In this document: one piece after another, positions 61,430 through 64,000 of the stretch
Layout of the letters: every line of letters starts with the position of its first letter
Position numbering within the stretch: the first letter of the stretch is position 1
Assembly: GCF_029633865.1 (NCBI RefSeq)
Contig: NC_079214.1
Location: 23,196,373-23,260,372 of the forward strand
DNA: 64,000 nucleotides
Direction: 5' to 3'
Source: Lampris incognitus
Taxonomy: Eukaryota > Chordata > Actinopteri > Lampriformes > Lampridae
The notes under the pieces: model-generated
Told to the model about the DNA's origin: nothing
Seen by the model: only the letters and a program-made list of their open reading frames with translations
Databases searched by the model: none
Translations under genes and position numbers: made by a program

Positions 61430-61505
61430 ATATACATATACATACATACACACACACACACACACATATATATATATGTATATATACATATACACACATA
61501 CATAT
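61430..61505. repeat. Mixed TA/CA low-complexity tract
   Basis: ATACATACACAC followed by TATATATGTATA variants next to the right end of the Tc1 element. Confidence 0.85.
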
Positions 61506-61608
61506 TGTACAACAAAAGAATTGATAAGCACTTATCAACACCATTGACGGTTTCTGGGGGGGGGGATGCTATATATAATTTTTATATATAATTTTGATAT
61601 ATTTTTAC

Positions 61609-62086
61609 CATCACGCCCCGTCTGGATAGTTAAGTTACCTTTTGTTTCTCCCAGTGTTCTTTGTCTTGTACTTCCTATTTTATTTTGTTACTCACCTCTT
61701 GTCTCGTTTCAGGTCTTTTACTTCCTGCCCTCATGTGTCCCCCTCCTGTGTGATTACCCGCCCTGCCCTAATGTGTTGCACCTGTGTCTCATCGTCTCCC
61801 CTCCTCCAGAGTATATAGTCTTAGTGTTCCCTACCTTCTGTGCCAGTTCGTCTTGTTCTTTGTGACAGCGGTCCAGCAGTTTTTCCTTGTGTGAGTTTCT
61901 TGAGCCCTATAGTTTCCTGACCTGTTTTTTGCCTTTTCGACCCTGCCTTTCGCCTGCTGATTTGGACACTGTTGCCTTGTTATCTGATCACCTGTGTACC
62001 GACCTCTTTCCGATTAAAAGGACTGATTTTTGTGAACTGAGACTGAGTCTGCGTTTTGAGTCCAAGCCTGTGGTTCAGTATTGACA
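61609..62086 (+). mobile_element. Probable solo LTR
   Basis: Pyrimidine-rich 478 bp with a TATA-like motif ('gagtatatagtc', about 61808), a downstream ATTAAA-like motif ('cgattaaaagg', about 62011), and an end TATTGACA that mirrors a start 'catcacgccccgtctgg' (expected TGTCACG). The layout is that of a fish retroviral-type or Gypsy-like LTR. No internal gag/pol sequence is present on either side, so if correct it is a solo LTR. Confidence 0.4.
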
Positions 62087-62094
62087 TTTGCAGG

Positions 62095-62097
<3 letters not shown>

Positions 62098-62158
<61 letters not shown>
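62098..62158. repeat. (TA)n microsatellite
   Basis: About thirty TA units followed by CACACA. Confidence 0.95.
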
Positions 62159-62166
<8 letters not shown>

Positions 62167-63183
62167 TACTAGCCAATGTGCAGGTCAGAAGAGAAGGACT
62201 GAGTACGTGCTGGCGGAGATGCGACTCACTGTTTTCAACTTTAGACATTTAAATGTGACAGAAAATACTTCGCAAGACTAAAAATAACCCCTATTAACCT
62301 TGGACAAAGATTTTCCTATTTCATAAAGCACTATTGCTCTTTAAATACAAATAAGAGTCTGTGTGGAGGCTTTTCAGTGCAGATGGGTTCATGTTTTCAG
62401 CTTTGATCACAAACTGTCTCTGTTAATGTATTTCAGGCATGTGAATATTTTGCCGGGGCCAGGATTGGGAAAGTTATAGAGAGGTCTTATGAGAAAACAT
62501 GAAAGAAGTGTTTTGCATTTTTTTCCCCTGGTTTGAATACAGATTGAAATGATAACAAGTGTGAGCATGAATACTGGATCCGTACTGCAAATTCCATAGT
62601 ACAAGTGCTATTGCAAAACAGCTCCCTATGCAGCATATAACACAGCATTGCACTATTAAACAGATCACCCAATGGGAGGAAAGCACAGAGAAAACGACCC
62701 ATCCATCCGCTCTGCGTGCTCTCTCTCAAGAAGACGAGTCATTCTGAATGTCTGACGTTTGAGCAACACTTGGCGGTGCAAAATAAAATACAGGTAGTTA
62801 AACCAGTCTTCATGGGTATAGAATGGAAGACTGTTTTCCTCATTTTGTCAGATTTCCTGAAACCATCCACAGTATAAGACAATGTTTTAACTGCTAAAAA
62901 AGTAAATCCTGATTGAACTGAACTGTGATTCGCGGTCAGGCTTTATTCGCCACGTCTCACAGTCACCTCACAAGATGCACTTTATTTTTAGATGTGAAGC
63001 AACTCATGGGTCCGGATGGGAGGGAGGGAGGCAACAAACTCATTTAGAAAGTCACAGTTAGTTTGAAAAACTAACATTGATAGCAGGGCTCTAAAATTAA
63101 GATGTGTTTGGCAAGGCTTGAAAATAAAAATAAAGAAACTACAAGTCTTGATGCATGCTCAATAATCCAGGAAAGGAAATCCC
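62159..63183. other. GRAMD2A intron or flank, no recognised feature
   Basis: I looked for GRAM-domain exons on the minus strand and saw none. Confidence 0.4.
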
Positions 63184-63236
63184 AGAAAGTTGAATCAGTT
63201 CATCTGGACACGTTTATTGAGAGAAATGTTTCATCA
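63184..63236 (+). repeat. Dispersed repeat matching the palindrome arm
   Basis: AGAAAGTTGAATCAGTTCAT onward matches one arm of the 34151-34246 palindrome with small differences, then continues 'gaaatgtttcatcag', after which a family-2 SINE begins. Confidence 0.8.
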
Positions 63237-63242
63237 GAGGGG

Positions 63243-63672
63243 TGTGTGGGTGGCGTGGCGGTCTATTTCGTTGCCTTCCAACACAAAGATCGCCGATTCG
63301 AACCCCCGTGTTACTTCTGGCTTGGTCAGGCGTCCCTACTGACACAATTGGCTGTGTCTGCGGGTGGGAAGCCAGATGTGGGTATGTGTCCTGGTCGCTG
63401 CACTAGTGCCTCCTCTGGTTGGTTGAGGCGCCTGTTTGGGGCGGGCCGGGCGACTGGGGGGAATAGTGTGATCCTCCCACGCGCTACGTCCCCCTAGTGA
63501 AACGCCTCACTGTCAGGTGAAAAGAAGAGGCTGGTGACTACACATGCATCAAAGGAGACATGTGGTAGTCTGCAGCCCTCCCCAGATCAGGAGAGGGGGT
63601 AGAGCAGGGACGAGGATGGCTCGGAAGAGTGGGGTAATTGGCCAGGAACAATTGGGGAGAAAAAGGGGGGGG
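63243..63672 (+). mobile_element. tRNA-derived SINE (family 2), copy H
   Basis: Full-length copy: head 'gggtggcgtggcggtctatt', B-box-like GATTCGAACCC, body and end 'caattggggagaaaaagggg'. Confidence 0.85.
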
Positions 63673-63892
63673 CAATTCAGCCCCCTTCATATGGATTGTG
63701 TCAATTCTCCTCCTACTATGCAACTCTTCGGTGAATTGTGACATCACAAACCATTAGTCCTCACTTTCTTGGACTCGGTGACACTGGTCTTCCACATACT
63801 ACACAACCCTGTGAGGTCCCTGTGATCACTGTGGTCACTTTCACAGCTCTGGTCACAAGTTATTTCCTTGGTACGGACAGAACTTAACAACA

Positions 63893-64000
63893 TTCATTCA
63901 TTCATCCATCATTAGCCGCTTCTCTGGGGTCGGGTCGCAGTGACAGCAAGCTAAGTAGGGCACTCCAGACGTCCCTCTCCCCAGCAGCGCCCTCCAGCTC
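63893..64000. repeat. Dispersed fish repeat, cut by window end
   Basis: 'cattcattcatccatcatta' followed by 'ccgcttctctggggtcgggt' and 'gtccctctccccagcag'. This motif set is common in fish genomes. Identity of the parent element unknown. Confidence 0.55.

Overview
The window is nuclear DNA from a bony fish, most likely a percomorph-type teleost. It carries intron-containing vertebrate genes, many CA/AT microsatellites, tRNA-derived fish SINEs, L1/Tx1-type and RTE-type LINEs and Tc1-like DNA transposons. I cannot name the species from sequence alone.

Three host genes are supported. On the minus strand, 10532-11416 is the first coding exon of a MYO9A-type class IX myosin (RA domain plus start of the motor). 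Its 5' UTR is split, and a candidate non-coding first exon lies about 28 kb away near 39.6-40.0 kb. On the plus strand, 41012-41650 is the complete single-exon reading frame of SENP8 (DEN1/NEDP1, the NEDD8 protease). The two genes are divergent, with CCAAT, GC-box and ETS-like motifs between them, so a bidirectional promoter at about 39.96-40.39 kb is likely. On the minus strand, the last three coding exons I can recognise of GRAMD2A lie at 59216-59393, 57124-57217 and 55583-55691. They encode the linker, the C-terminal transmembrane helix and the tail; the GRAM-domain exons must lie beyond 64 kb or in pieces I could not see. The order MYO9A(-), SENP8(+), GRAMD2A(-) is the same as on human chromosome 15q23, so this is a conserved vertebrate block.

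Layout: 1-10.5 kb is MYO9A intron downstream of the first coding exon (SINE, old L1/Tx1 fragment, a MITE). 11.5-39.6 kb is the large MYO9A 5' intron, filled with SINEs, L1 and L2 tails, a 3.5 kb decayed hAT-like transposon (27.7-31.2 kb) and a 96-bp palindrome. 39.6-42.4 kb is the promoter and SENP8. 42.4-55.5 kb lies between the convergent SENP8 and GRAMD2A genes and contains a full-length RTE-clade retrotransposon with an unbroken 997-codon frame and a 15-bp target-site duplication. 55.5-64 kb is GRAMD2A with several SINEs, a nearly intact DD36E Tc1/mariner element and a probable solo LTR.

I see no prokaryote-like system, CRISPR array or novel multi-gene system. The most interesting items are the intact RTE element and a separate 155-bp unit that matches only its 5' end, a chimeric SINE, the DD36E transposon broken by one stop codon, two large inverted repeats, and splice-site oddities in GRAMD2A.
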